A DNA stretch of 64,000 nt from Carnimonas bestiolae (GTDB taxonomy: Bacteria; Pseudomonadota; Gammaproteobacteria; Pseudomonadales; Halomonadaceae): the NCBI RefSeq assembly GCF_051251125.1, contig NZ_JBPCZL010000004.1. One strand, written 5' to 3'. Position 1 is the stretch's first letter, and each line of letters starts with the position of its first letter. The notes beneath the pieces were generated by a model, which made no database searches, was not told the DNA's origin, and saw only the letters and a program-made list of their open reading frames with translations. Below, piece by piece: positions 25,312 through 34,491 of the stretch. The position numbers and the translations under genes were made by a program.

Positions 25312-26331
25312 TTATTTCATTTCAGCACGCAACGGCGCAACCGTTGAGGAAGCGCTCAGGCCAAGCGCGGATGACGCCATTACTCCAATACGCTTGCCGA
25401 TACGGTCAAAGGGATCAGAGCTTGGCGTGAAGTCGACGGTATTATCGGTACTACCGACCTGCTCACGTATTACCTGATCGAAGGTTTTTACCTCATCGAT
25501 CAAGCCAAGTTCGCGCGCCTGTTCACCGCTCCACACCAGTCCGCTGAATAGCTCGGGATCGTCTTTCAGGCGATCGCCTCGGCCCTTTTTGACGTCGTTG
25601 ATAAATTGCTGATGGGTAACATCCAGCAGGTGCTGCCAGAACTGCTGCTGATGCGGCGTCACCCCCTTGAACGGATCAAGGAAATCCTTGTTCTCGCCGG
25701 CGGTGAACACGCGACGCTCGACGCCTGCTTTTTTCAGAATATCTTCAAAGCCGAAACCGGAATAGATGACGCCGATAGAACCCACCAAACTGGCTGGTGC
25801 GGCGTAAATCTTGTCAGCGCCCGATGCAACGTAGTAAGCACCGCTGGCCCCTAGATCTTCGATCACCGCGTAGATGGGTTTCTTGCCTTCCTTACGCAGC
25901 CGCATGATTTCATCGTAGATTCTGGCCGCCTGCACCGGTGTCCCGCCAGGGCTATTGATGTGCACCACCACCGCTTTGGCCTTGCTGTCGTAGGCTTTAT
26001 CAATGCCCTCGATGATGCGCTTGGCGTTGGCCTCGGAGTCGCTCGAGATCATGCCTTCCAGCTCCACTACGCCGACGAAGTCGCCGCTACTGGTCGTCGA
26101 ACTCGATCCTGAGCGCATCGATGAATAAATCGACGCAAACACCGCCACTACCAGCAGTAGCCATGCGAGCCGGAAGAAAATTTTCCAGCGCCGACTGCGG
26201 CGCTTTTCCTTCAGCGCATCCTTAGCGAGTGAATAGAGCGCTGCCTGCGCATCACGTTCTGCCCGTGAGTGGTGCGAAGCCGCAGATCCTGACGGCTGCT
26301 CGCCACCCTCATTCCATTGATCATTACTCAT
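25312..26331 (-). CDS. S49-family signal peptide peptidase (short SppA/SohB type)
   Basis: Membrane-anchored serine peptidase that degrades cleaved signal peptides. 339 residues, the single-domain form (E. coli SppA is a 618-residue duplication). A cytoplasmic head of about 50 residues, a membrane helix at about 51-70, then the S49 domain: VVVHINSPGGTPVQA, the nucleophile Ser in DLGASGAYYVASGADKIYA, SLVGSIGVIYSGFGF, and the candidate catalytic Lys in the GENKDFLDPF segment. The equivalent Pseudomonas gene sits at the same place before the HAD phosphatase and rluC genes. Confidence 0.9.
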   Translation of the reverse strand: MSNDQWNEGGEQPSGSAASHHSRAERDAQAALYSLAKDALKEKRRSRRWKIFFRLAWLLLVVAVFASIYSSMRSGSSSTTSSGDFVGVVELEGMISSDSEANAKRIIEGIDKAYDSKAKAVVVHINSPGGTPVQAARIYDEIMRLRKEGKKPIYAVIEDLGASGAYYVASGADKIYAAPASLVGSIGVIYSGFGFEDILKKAGVERRVFTAGENKDFLDPFKGVTPHQQQFWQHLLDVTHQQFINDVKKGRGDRLKDDPELFSGLVWSGEQARELGLIDEVKTFDQVIREQVGSTDNTVDFTPSSDPFDRIGKRIGVMASSALGLSASSTVAPLRAEMK

Positions 26332-26547
26332 CGCTACTATCTACTTCCCAATGAAGGCCGCATAACGAATGTTAATGCAGCACAGCCCTATAAAGAGGTG
26401 GGCAGAATACGGTGAGCACACGTTAGATGCTCGACCCGCGCCTTAATACGCCTAACCTGCCCTCACCCGACCCGCTCCATGCCAAATGGCCGCCCACACT
26501 TACCTGTGCAGCCTCGCCCCACCCATGCAGCTTTGTCACGCTCACTC

Positions 26548-26588
26548 AGCGCAGTGCACGGTTCACCCGCTTACCGTGATCCTGCGCT
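26548..26588 (-). terminator. Hairpin directly after the HAD gene (possible terminator)
   Basis: Immediately after the HAD stop codon the minus strand has two nested arms, AGCGCAG with CTGCGCT and CACGGT with ACCGTG, a 13-pair stem around a 10-base loop. No T tract follows, so it is either a 3'-end stabilising hairpin or a weak terminator. Confidence 0.35.
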
Positions 26589-27254
26589 TTAGCACGCTGG
26601 CGCAGTCAACCACTCTGCCAACTGCTGGGGTGACTGGGCCACACGCAGCGCGCCGTTTTCCAATAGTTGCTCGGCATGATGCACACCCCAGCCAACGCCA
26701 ATCGCGGCGACGCCTGCGCGGCCCGCCATCTGCATATCGTAGATGCTGTCGCCAACCATTACCGCTGCTGTGGCCGCAACGCCCGTTTCATCGAGCAATT
26801 GCTGCAGCATCAACGGATCCGGTTTAGAGCGAGTAACATCTGCGGTTCTTAAGGCGCTGAACAGCTGCTGCTGCTCAGGATGTGCCGCCAGTGCTCGCTT
26901 GAGCCCCGGCATTCCCTTGCCGGTGGCAATCGCTAACTGCGCGCCATGGTGCGACAGCGTAGCGAGCATCGAGGTAATGCCGTCAAAGAAGCAGTCAGCA
27001 GGTTCTTTGGCGGCTATTTCGTGAAACCGAGCGATATAGCGCTGTCGCAGCGCTTCCGCCTGACGCGCATTCAGCGCTGGCGCCAGCACCGCAATGGCCT
27101 CCGGTAGTCCCAGACCAATGATATCCCTAACCTGGCGATCGCTGAACACGTCGATCGCAATATCCTTTGCCGCGCGCTGCATCGACAGGACAATGCGTGG
27201 CACCGAATTCATTAGCGTGCCGTCCCAATCGAAGATTGCTAGCGAATAGCCCAT
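26589..27254 (-). CDS. HAD-family hydrolase, phosphoglycolate phosphatase-like
   Basis: Haloacid-dehalogenase phosphatase of subfamily IA. 221 residues. Motif I FDWDGTLMNS with both Asp, motif II Thr in AIATGKG, motif III Lys in TRSKPDP and motif IV VGDSIYDMQMA are all present; the cap is the alpha-helical insertion after motif I. It resembles Gph but the substrate cannot be told from sequence. Located next to rluC, as in Pseudomonas. RBS GGAG/GTGGGG precedes the ATG. Confidence 0.9.
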   Translation of the reverse strand: MGYSLAIFDWDGTLMNSVPRIVLSMQRAAKDIAIDVFSDRQVRDIIGLGLPEAIAVLAPALNARQAEALRQRYIARFHEIAAKEPADCFFDGITSMLATLSHHGAQLAIATGKGMPGLKRALAAHPEQQQLFSALRTADVTRSKPDPLMLQQLLDETGVAATAAVMVGDSIYDMQMAGRAGVAAIGVGWGVHHAEQLLENGALRVAQSPQQLAEWLTAPAC

Positions 27255-27332
27255 CGCCCCACCTGCTCCATGATGCTTTTTTGCCTGTAGTGCTGGGACG
27301 CGCAGTCCTACCGGAGCCCAAGCTGGCTAACC

Positions 27333-28307
27333 CTAGCGCGGCTGGCGCGCCCGCTCGATAACGGTTTGAAGCGCAGGATCGAGCCGCGCTTTCAGCTCGA
27401 TACGTTTGCCGGTAAAAGGATCATCGAAGGCCAGCGAACGCGCATGTAAAAACAGCCGTTCCAACCCCCATTGCGCGGCAAGTCGCTCACCCTGACGACT
27501 ACCGTACTTGGCATCATGCAGCAGTGGATGACCGCTGTGCGCCGCATGCACCCGAATTTGGTGCGTGCGTCCGGTAATCGGAGAGGCTTCAATCAGCGTG
27601 GCGCCTTCAAAGGTCTCAATAACATTAAAGGTGGTACGCGAGCGTTTGCCGGACTTGTCTACCTTGACCCGCCGCTCGCCGTTGCCTGACTCGTAACGCA
27701 GCAATGGCGCCGACACCCATTCCCGCGCGGCGGGCCAGCGCCCTTCTACCAGCGCCATATAACGCTTATCCATGCGCTTGTGCTTGATATCGTCGCTTAA
27801 GCGCAGCAACGCCTCGCGACTTTTGGCAATCAGCAAACACCCCGACGTATCGCGATCGATACGGTGCACCAGCTCGATAAACGACAAGTCGGTTCTGACC
27901 TGACGCAGCGCCTCTATCAGGCCGATCTTGACACCGGTGCCGCCATGCACAGACAGCCCCGAGGGCTTGTTTACCGCCAGCCAGCCATCCGTTTCAGCAA
28001 TCACGCTCGATAGCAGCACTCGCCGCAGATTGTCCGAAACTTCCTGCACCGCCTCCTGCGGCGCCATGCGCAGCGGCGGCACACGCACCACATCGCCTGC
28101 ACTGATGCGCGTATCCGCCTTGGCTCGGGACTTGTTAACGCGCACTTCTCCTTTGCGGATAATGCGATACACCAAGGTACGTGGCACCCCTTTAAGGCGC
28201 GCCATCAAAAAATTATCAAGCCGCTGCCCCGCTTGATTGTCGTCTACCTCGAGCCACTGAACCTGCTGGCCCGTTGCTTCCTGTTTAGCGCTATCGTTTA
28301 GCGACAT
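27333..28307 (-). CDS. rluC: Ribosomal large subunit pseudouridine synthase C
   Basis: Makes pseudouridines in 23S rRNA (955, 2504 and 2580 in E. coli). 324 residues (E. coli 319). N-terminal S4 domain (GQRLDNFLMARLKGVPRTLVYRIIRKGEVRVNK), catalytic Asp in LVHRIDRDTSGCLL, and the RTHQIRVHAAHSGHPLLHD motif. ATG at 28307 has AGGA 7 bases upstream; the earlier ATG (28331) has none. Divergent from rne across a long leader region, the arrangement known from other gammaproteobacteria. Confidence 0.94.
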   Translation of the reverse strand: MSLNDSAKQEATGQQVQWLEVDDNQAGQRLDNFLMARLKGVPRTLVYRIIRKGEVRVNKSRAKADTRISAGDVVRVPPLRMAPQEAVQEVSDNLRRVLLSSVIAETDGWLAVNKPSGLSVHGGTGVKIGLIEALRQVRTDLSFIELVHRIDRDTSGCLLIAKSREALLRLSDDIKHKRMDKRYMALVEGRWPAAREWVSAPLLRYESGNGERRVKVDKSGKRSRTTFNVIETFEGATLIEASPITGRTHQIRVHAAHSGHPLLHDAKYGSRQGERLAAQWGLERLFLHARSLAFDDPFTGKRIELKARLDPALQTVIERARQPR

Positions 28308-29122
28308 ACCTGTATCCTGCACCACATTCATTTGGCGACATTACCCATTGGATCGCCACACGCTGGCTATCTTCCCTGAAAACGCGCCTTATGGACACCT
28401 GAGCACCCGATTTCTTTTACGTACAGTAAATAACGCTACTTTCGTTAATCTTTATAAACATTGCTCGGCGTAACAAAGGTTGATATATTCCGAAGGCCTC
28501 GGAAGGCACACCAGATCACGTGCCAAATACCGGAAAGCGCCCGCGAAACAAGCACATGTGGGCCAGGCAACAGATACAACAGCACACCAAGTGCGTGGAT
28601 ACCCGCAACGCCGATTGCAGGCTGGTTACTAATAGGAAATAGCGATACTGAAGGCGTTACCCATCGTGCGCCACGCCCACATACCGTCACCCGTTCGCTT
28701 TAAAAGCAGCGCTGTGGCCAGGCTGGGCCAGCATCGGAACATTTTCGCGTTCGCTGACAGAACGCCCCGCCTGCCATCAGTATTGACCGGTCCTCGTAGA
28801 CTGGGTGCCAACGACCGGTTTCGACAACCACGGAACTCAACTTTTATTTCCGTACCGGAATCGGCGTCTTCGAATCGACAGATGCCAGGTGTCTGGCGGC
28901 AAGCACTGAAACCGGTTGGCCAACTGCCACCGCATCATGTTTCTGGTGCCGCTGCGTACTCAACATGACAATATTTGAGCATTTGTGATCACCTCGCCGG
29001 ATGTGCCAAACAGCGCCATCGAGGCCTTCACAAAGCCACTGACCAACATGCACTGAGCACAACACAAAGCAAGTAGCGGTTCGCCGACGCCGTCGCCCGG
29101 TGCGACAAGTCAGCGAGACGAC
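28308..29122 (+). promoter_or_regulatory. rluC-rne intergenic region and long rne 5' leader
   Basis: An 815-base stretch without a credible gene. A sigma-70-like promoter for rne is TTGCTC (28461-28466), 17 bases, TATATT (28484-28489), which would give a leader of roughly 625 bases. Within the leader TTCCG-TAC-CGGAA (near 28848-28860) and two ACCGGT half-sites can form hairpins. E. coli rne has a 361-base leader through which RNase E limits its own synthesis; the same role here is inference. The several short open frames in this stretch lack ribosome sites and look fortuitous. Confidence 0.5.
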
Positions 29123-32100
29123 ATGAAAAGAATGCTCATCAACGCGACCCAGCCAGAAGAGCTGCGCGTCGCCCTGGTGGATGGACAGCGCCTTTACGAT
29201 CTCGATATCGAATCAGGCGCTCGCGAGCAAAAGAAAGCCAATATTTATCGTGCGCGTATTACCCGCATCGAGCCTAGCCTGGAAGCGGCATTTGTTGACT
29301 TCGGTGCTGATCGTCACGGCTTTCTGCCACTCAAGGAAGTAGCACGCGAATACTTCATCAAGGAGCCTTCGGGCAACGGCCGCCCCAGCATCAAAGAGGT
29401 GCTGAAGGAAGGCCAGGAAGTGATCGTTCAGGTCGATAAGGAAGAGCGTGGCAATAAAGGCGCCGCTCTCACCACCTTCATCAGTCTGGCCGGTCGCTTC
29501 CTCGTGCTGATGCCCAATAACCCCCGTGCCGGTGGCATCTCGCGCCGTATCGAAGGTGACGACCGCGCCCAGCTCAAGGAAGCCATGGGCGAGCTGACGC
29601 TTCCTGAGCGCATGGGTGTTATCGTGCGCACGGCGGGCATTGGCCGCTCCACCGAAGAGCTGCAGTGGGACCTCGACTACCTGGTGCAGGTATGGGAAGC
29701 CATTACCGGAGAAGCACAGCAACGCCCCGCCCCCTTCCTTATCTATCGCGAATCCAACGTGATTATTCGCGCGATGCGCGACTACCTGCGTCCTGATATT
29801 GGCGAAGTGCTGATCGACGGCGAAGACGTGCATAACGAAGCGCTGTCGTTCGTTAAGCAGGTGATGCCGAGCTACCAGCAGAAGATCAAGCTCTATCAGG
29901 ACGAAGTGCCGCTGTTCTCGCGCTTCCAGATCGAATCGCAAATAGAAACGGCCTACCAGCGCGAAGTCAAACTGCCTTCTGGCGGCGCTATCGTTATCGA
30001 TATTACCGAAGCGCTGGTATCGATCGATATCAACTCGGCGCGCGCCACGCGCGGCGGCGACATCGAAGAAACCGCGCTGCAAACCAACCTGGAAGCGGCC
30101 GACGAAATTGCTCGTCAGCTCCGCTTGCGAGATTCCGGCGGCCTGGTGGTAATCGATTTTATCGATATGTCGCCGTCCAAAAATCAGCGTGAAGTCGAAA
30201 ATCGCATGCGCGAGGCGCTGAAGCTCGACCGTGCCCGAGTGCAGGTCGGCCGTATCTCGCGCTTCGGCCTGATGGAGATGTCGCGCCAACGCTTGCGCCC
30301 TTCGCTGGGCGAAACCAGCGGCCATGTCTGCCCACGCTGTAACGGCCAAGGCACTATTCGCGACGTGCGCTCGCTGTCGCTGTCGATTCTGCGCTTGATC
30401 GAAGAAGAAGCGATGAAGGATCGCAGCGCCCAGATTCGCGCTACCCTGCCGGTCGCGGTGGCTACCTATCTGCTGAACGAAAAACGTAACGTGCTCGCCG
30501 ACATCGAGCGCCGTCAGCAGGTACGGGTAATGATGCTGCCCGAGCCGGAAATGGACACCCCGCACTACGACGTGCAGCGCCTGCGTGACGATCAGCTTGA
30601 AGAAGACGAGATCGGCAAATCAAGCTTCGAGCTCGACACCCAGTACGAAGCGCCTCAGGCCGAGCATTCCGTTAGCAAACTGGTGCCACGCTCTGAAGCC
30701 GCCGTGAAGTCGGTTAGCCATAATACCCCGGCACCCGCCTCTCTCAAGCAGGACACTCAGGCCGCTCAGGAGCCGCGTCAGGCGCTGCCTGAAGGCGGCA
30801 GTGGTTTCCTTTCTCGGGTCATGCGTAGTTTCGGCCGCATGCTTGGCAACGATGCTAGCGCCACTGCCGCTGCTGAATCACGCGACAGCGCCACCCGCGC
30901 CAGTGCCACCGCTGAAGCGCAGGAAAGCCAGCGCTCGAGCCAGTCGCAAAATAGCGGCAACAAGCGCAATGACAACCGTCGCAACAATCGCAGCAGATCG
31001 GGCGATCAGAAGCGCGACGACAATCAGTCCGCTCGTCAGGATAGCAGCGAGCAGCGCGACAAGTCGTCAGACAACCGTCAGCGCAATAAGCGCAACGACG
31101 ATAGCCAGCAGAACGGTAAGCAGCGCAACGGCGGGAACCGCGATCAGGGCTCGAACAAGCAGCGCTCTGCTCAAGGTAACAAGGATAGTCAGCGCGACAC
31201 GTCGCAGCGTGATAACCAGCGCGGCGGCCAGGCCGACAAGAAACGCAACGAGCAGCAAGACAGCAACGTTGCGGCTCCGGCTAACGCCAACAAGGGCAGC
31301 CAGGACAACGCGTCCAGCAGCGGTGAACAGCATGCTCACCAGCCCAAGCGTACCCGCAACAATCCTCGCAAGCGTAGCCGTAACCGCGCGCTGAACAAGG
31401 ATGCGGTCGCTGAGCAGCAAGCGCTGGCCGACAATGGCAGCAGCCAGCAGGCGCCGTCCAATGCCAAAGCCACCGCCCCGGCTGCCAAGGCAGCAGCAGC
31501 GTCTCAGCAGCCTGAGACCGACGCTACGGCGAAACAGCCCAGCAAGAAGTTCGTTGAAGATGTCCATGAGCATGAGGACGTTCATAACGGCCTGGTCGGT
31601 GTAGAGGCGAAACGAGCCGAGCAAGCAAGCGCTGCGAGCGACGCTGCGCCAGCGACCGCTGCGGGAGGCAATCGTACCTTTGGTCGCGCCGCCGCTGAGC
31701 CTGACTACCAGCCTAAGCAGCGCAGCGCTAAAGCTGCCAGCAGCGCGGTAGCCACCGAAGCAGGCGATCGCACAACGGCAGCCAAACCCGACGCGTCTTC
31801 TAGCGCAGCATCGGCGGCGGATCAGCAGCACGTTGCCGCTAGCAAAGAGAGCAAGGCGACAGTCCAGTCCGCTGACAAGAGCAACGATGGCGGCCCGAGC
31901 GTCAAGGATAGCAAGGCCAACCGCGAAGCCAGCGACGCTGAAGCAGTCACCTCCGCCGTCAAACGGGAAGATCAACCTGCAAAGGCTGAGCAATCCGCAA
32001 AGGCTGAGGAAGCTGCCAAAGCGCAGCCTGCGCCAAAGGCTGAAGCGGTAGCGAAGGACGAAACGCCAGTAGAGCCTAAACAGGCCGATAGCACTGCGGC

Positions 32101-32794
32101 GGCGGATGTCCGCAATGCCGAAGAGCCCACTGCAAAACCGCAGGCCAAGCCCGAACAGGCAGCGGCGCAGCAGGCTTCTTCGGACAAAGCGGAGCAGCCC
32201 GCAACGGCAAAGGTAGAGCAAGCGCCAAAGCCCGAAGTGGTAGCGAAGGCCGAAACGCCAGTAGAGGCGAAACAGGCCGATAGCGCTGCTGCGTCTGAAG
32301 GCAACAGCGCTGCTGCGGCGGATGTCCGCAATGCTGAAGAGCCCACTGCAAAACCGCAGGCCAAGCCCGAACAGGCAGCGGCGCAGCAGGCTTCTTCGGA
32401 CAAAGCGGAGCAGCCCGCAACGGCTAAGGAAGCGGCTAAGGAAGCGGCGAAGGTAGAGCAAGCGCCAAAGCCCGAAGCGGTAGCGAAGGCCGAAACGCCA
32501 GTAGAGGCGAAACAGGCCTATAGCACCGCTGCGTCTGAAGGCAACAGCGCGACTACCGCTGCTCCCACTTCTGCGGCAAAAGCTGAAGAGGATGTTTCTG
32601 CGCAGTCCAAGCCTGCGTCTCAAGCGCCGAGCGAAACGTCGGCGTCCGAGGCTGATAACGAGCAGGAAGCCAGCAAGTCTGCGGGCAGCGACAGCGAGGA
32701 GCAGAACGTCGCGCCTGCTCGTCGACGTCGCAGCCGTGCCCATAACGATCCTCGCGAGCAGCGTCGCTCTCAGCAGCACTCTTCTAGCGAGTAA
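29123..32794 (+). CDS. rne: Ribonuclease E
   Basis: Essential endonuclease of mRNA decay and rRNA/tRNA processing and scaffold of the degradosome. 1223 residues (E. coli 1061). The N-terminal half is highly conserved: MKRMLINATQPEELRVALVDG, S1 domain (about 39-119), 5'-sensor and DNase I-like regions, the catalytic Asp in VVIDFIDMSPSKN, and the Zn-link CPRCNGQGT at about 402-410. From about 510 the protein is disordered: Arg/Asn/Gln/Asp-rich RNA-binding stretch (about 600-760), then Ala/Glu/Lys/Pro-rich repeats with an internal duplication, ending in RRRRSRAHNDPREQRR. RhlB, a typical partner, is encoded at 6.7-8.1 kb. Confidence 0.97.
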   Translation: MKRMLINATQPEELRVALVDGQRLYDLDIESGAREQKKANIYRARITRIEPSLEAAFVDFGADRHGFLPLKEVAREYFIKEPSGNGRPSIKEVLKEGQEVIVQVDKEERGNKGAALTTFISLAGRFLVLMPNNPRAGGISRRIEGDDRAQLKEAMGELTLPERMGVIVRTAGIGRSTEELQWDLDYLVQVWEAITGEAQQRPAPFLIYRESNVIIRAMRDYLRPDIGEVLIDGEDVHNEALSFVKQVMPSYQQKIKLYQDEVPLFSRFQIESQIETAYQREVKLPSGGAIVIDITEALVSIDINSARATRGGDIEETALQTNLEAADEIARQLRLRDSGGLVVIDFIDMSPSKNQREVENRMREALKLDRARVQVGRISRFGLMEMSRQRLRPSLGETSGHVCPRCNGQGTIRDVRSLSLSILRLIEEEAMKDRSAQIRATLPVAVATYLLNEKRNVLADIERRQQVRVMMLPEPEMDTPHYDVQRLRDDQLEEDEIGKSSFELDTQYEAPQAEHSVSKLVPRSEAAVKSVSHNTPAPASLKQDTQAAQEPRQALPEGGSGFLSRVMRSFGRMLGNDASATAAAESRDSATRASATAEAQESQRSSQSQNSGNKRNDNRRNNRSRSGDQKRDDNQSARQDSSEQRDKSSDNRQRNKRNDDSQQNGKQRNGGNRDQGSNKQRSAQGNKDSQRDTSQRDNQRGGQADKKRNEQQDSNVAAPANANKGSQDNASSSGEQHAHQPKRTRNNPRKRSRNRALNKDAVAEQQALADNGSSQQAPSNAKATAPAAKAAAASQQPETDATAKQPSKKFVEDVHEHEDVHNGLVGVEAKRAEQASAASDAAPATAAGGNRTFGRAAAEPDYQPKQRSAKAASSAVATEAGDRTTAAKPDASSSAASAADQQHVAASKESKATVQSADKSNDGGPSVKDSKANREASDAEAVTSAVKREDQPAKAEQSAKAEEAAKAQPAPKAEAVAKDETPVEPKQADSTAAADVRNAEEPTAKPQAKPEQAAAQQASSDKAEQPATAKVEQAPKPEVVAKAETPVEAKQADSAAASEGNSAAAADVRNAEEPTAKPQAKPEQAAAQQASSDKAEQPATAKEAAKEAAKVEQAPKPEAVAKAETPVEAKQAYSTAASEGNSATTAAPTSAAKAEEDVSAQSKPASQAPSETSASEADNEQEASKSAGSDSEEQNVAPARRRRSRAHNDPREQRRSQQHSSSE
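32099..32550 (+). repeat. Internal direct duplication in the rne C-terminal coding region
   Basis: Two nearly identical units, 32099-32310 and 32315-32550, start with GCGGCGGATGTCCGCAATGC and end with GAAGGCAACAGCGC. The second carries an extra 24 bases (a repeated GCTAAGGAAGCG), so frame is kept. A shorter, worn copy precedes them (about 31985-32098). They encode repeats such as KPEQAAAQQASSDKAEQPAT in the disordered tail. Confidence 0.85.
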
Positions 32795-32834
32795 CGTTGG
32801 TTCGCCCGCCTAGCGCGGGCGTCCCGTCAAACAA

Positions 32835-32871
32835 AAGCCCCCGGTCGAGCAACATGCTCAACCGGGGGCTT
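32835..32871. terminator. Bidirectional terminator between rne and murB
   Basis: Arms AAGCCCCCGGT and ACCGGGGGCTT (11 pairs), extended inside by GAGCA/TGCTC around a short loop. The minus side runs into TTTTGTTT, the plus side into CTCGTTGG. It lies between convergent genes. Confidence 0.8.
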
Positions 32872-32980
32872 CTCGTTGGTTACGTAACCGTCTATCGGTC
32901 TGGGTCTTAAGCGCTATGCCACCGCGCGTGGCGCAAGCCAAAGATAGCGGCCGCCAACGCTGCGTTGGGCAACACGCACG

Positions 32981-34003
32981 TTAGTCAGAAAACCCCAAAC
33001 GACGCGGCTCCTGCTCCAGCTGGATACCAAAACGATCCGCTACCTGCGCGGCGATTGAGTTCGCGAAGTCGCTAAGCTCCTGCGCTGAACCGTCACCAAA
33101 ATGCACGATCACCAACGCCTGACGCTCATGAATACCGAAATGACCACGCTTAACGCCCTTCAGGCCACAGCGGTCGATCAACCACCCTGCGGCGAGCTTT
33201 ACCCCATCCGCAGCGGGATAGCGCGGCATATCGGGATGATCCGCGGCAAGAGCACTCGCCTTCGCTTCAGAGACGGTAGGATTTTTAAAAAAGCTGCCGG
33301 CGTTTGCCAACTGTCGAGGATCAGGCAGCTTGTCGCGCCTGATGTCAGAAACTGCTGCCGCGACCGCCGCAGGCGTGGCCGGTACGGCGACTCGCTGAGC
33401 AAGATCGGCGTAATTGAGCCTAGCAGACGCGTGACGACTCACCCGCAGCACGATTTCGACGATAATTGCGCGCTCGGAAAGCGCGTTCTTGAAAACACTG
33501 TCGCGATAGCCAAAGCCACACTCTGAGGCAGAGAGGACGTTGACACTGTTGTCCGCCTGATCAACGTAAACGACGCGCTCAATCAGTTCACCGACCTCGA
33601 CACCGTAAGCACCGATATTCTGCACCGGCGCTGCACCGGCGCTGCCCGGTATCAAGGCGAGATTCTCAATACCCCACCAGCCTGCTTCAGCAGTTGCTTC
33701 GACCAGTGTGGGCCAATCTGCGCCGGCCGCCGCGTGTAATAGAGCGCTGTCACCCTCCACCTCGAGGCGAGTATCAGCGCCGCTGTAGCGAATCACCACT
33801 CCTTCTATATAAGGAGCCGGAATCACATTGCTGCCACCGCCCAGTACGACTACAGGCCACTGCTGGCTGCGCGCTTCGTCCAGCACCGCCTGCAGCTCGC
33901 TAATGCTGGCAGGCTCAGCATAATGCTCGGCAATGGCGGGTAGCCCCAATGTATTCAGCGCGCTTAGATCGACCTCACGAGCGATGTGGATCGACGCAGT
34001 CAC
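32981..34003 (-). CDS. murB: UDP-N-acetylmuramate dehydrogenase
   Basis: FAD enzyme that reduces UDP-GlcNAc-enolpyruvate to UDP-MurNAc in peptidoglycan synthesis. 340 residues (E. coli 342), type I MurB. FAD-binding VVLGGGSNVIP, ENLALIPGSAGAAPVQNIGAYGVE, the YRDSVFK segment with the catalytic Tyr/Arg, the catalytic Ser in NAGSFFKNP, and a C-terminal Glu region. Its ATG overlaps the phosphatase stop (ATGA). Last gene of the leftward envelope operon. Confidence 0.95.
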   Translation of the reverse strand: MTASIHIAREVDLSALNTLGLPAIAEHYAEPASISELQAVLDEARSQQWPVVVLGGGSNVIPAPYIEGVVIRYSGADTRLEVEGDSALLHAAAGADWPTLVEATAEAGWWGIENLALIPGSAGAAPVQNIGAYGVEVGELIERVVYVDQADNSVNVLSASECGFGYRDSVFKNALSERAIIVEIVLRVSRHASARLNYADLAQRVAVPATPAAVAAAVSDIRRDKLPDPRQLANAGSFFKNPTVSEAKASALAADHPDMPRYPAADGVKLAAGWLIDRCGLKGVKRGHFGIHERQALVIVHFGDGSAQELSDFANSIAAQVADRFGIQLEQEPRRLGFSD

Positions 34004-34491
34004 TGCCGCGCTGCCTCAATATGATCGATCAGGCCACCACAGCCCTGCTCCACCATATCGAATACCTTACGGAAGCCATCATCCCCGCCGTAGTAAGGAT
34101 CGGGCACAGAGTCGCCGCGGTGGTCGGGCGCGAAGTCGAGCAGTTTGACCAGATGCCCACTGAAGTGCTGCGGAGCGGCGGCGTTGATATCGCGATAGTT
34201 GGCATCGTCCATCGCCACGATGTAATCAAAACGCTCAAAGTCACCTTGGTTGAGCGCTCTGGCGCGAAGATCATCGAGTGACAGGCCACGCCGATGTGCT
34301 TCCTCGCGGGCGCGACGATCCGGCGGTTCACCGGTGTGGTATGCCCCCGTGCCGCAGGAATCGATGCGGTAAGCGTGCTCTAAACCACGCTCCTTAATCA
34401 GGTGACGGAACACGCCTTCCGCGGTGGGCGAACGACAAATATTGCCAAGGCAAACAAACAGCACCGATACCTGCGATGTTGATTCACTCAT
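34000..34491 (-). CDS. Low molecular weight protein-tyrosine phosphatase
   Basis: 163 residues, full length for the family. Signature loop VCLGNICRSPTAEG (CX5R with the catalytic Cys and Arg) at about 13-26 and the acid loop DSVPDPYYGGDDGF with the catalytic Asp near the C-terminus. ATG at 34491 follows GGAGAG by 5 bases and overlaps the kdsB stop. Pseudomonas has the same gene between kdsB and murB. The substrates are unknown; some relatives regulate polysaccharide synthesis. Confidence 0.93.
   Translation of the reverse strand: MSESTSQVSVLFVCLGNICRSPTAEGVFRHLIKERGLEHAYRIDSCGTGAYHTGEPPDRRAREEAHRRGLSLDDLRARALNQGDFERFDYIVAMDDANYRDINAAAPQHFSGHLVKLLDFAPDHRGDSVPDPYYGGDDGFRKVFDMVEQGCGGLIDHIEAARQ

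Noticed and set aside
28445..28968. Short open frames on both strands in the rne leader
   Set aside because: No ribosome sites, unlikely composition, and position inside a predicted leader.
29213..30565. 450-codon open frame antisense to the rne catalytic half
   Set aside because: The sense frame is unmistakably RNase E; the antisense product resembles nothing and has no initiation signal.
31067..32779. 570-codon open frame antisense to rne, rich in Leu/Arg/Ala
   Set aside because: It mirrors the repetitive Ala/Glu/Lys/Gln-coding tail of rne, has no ribosome site and its composition is that of a shadow frame.
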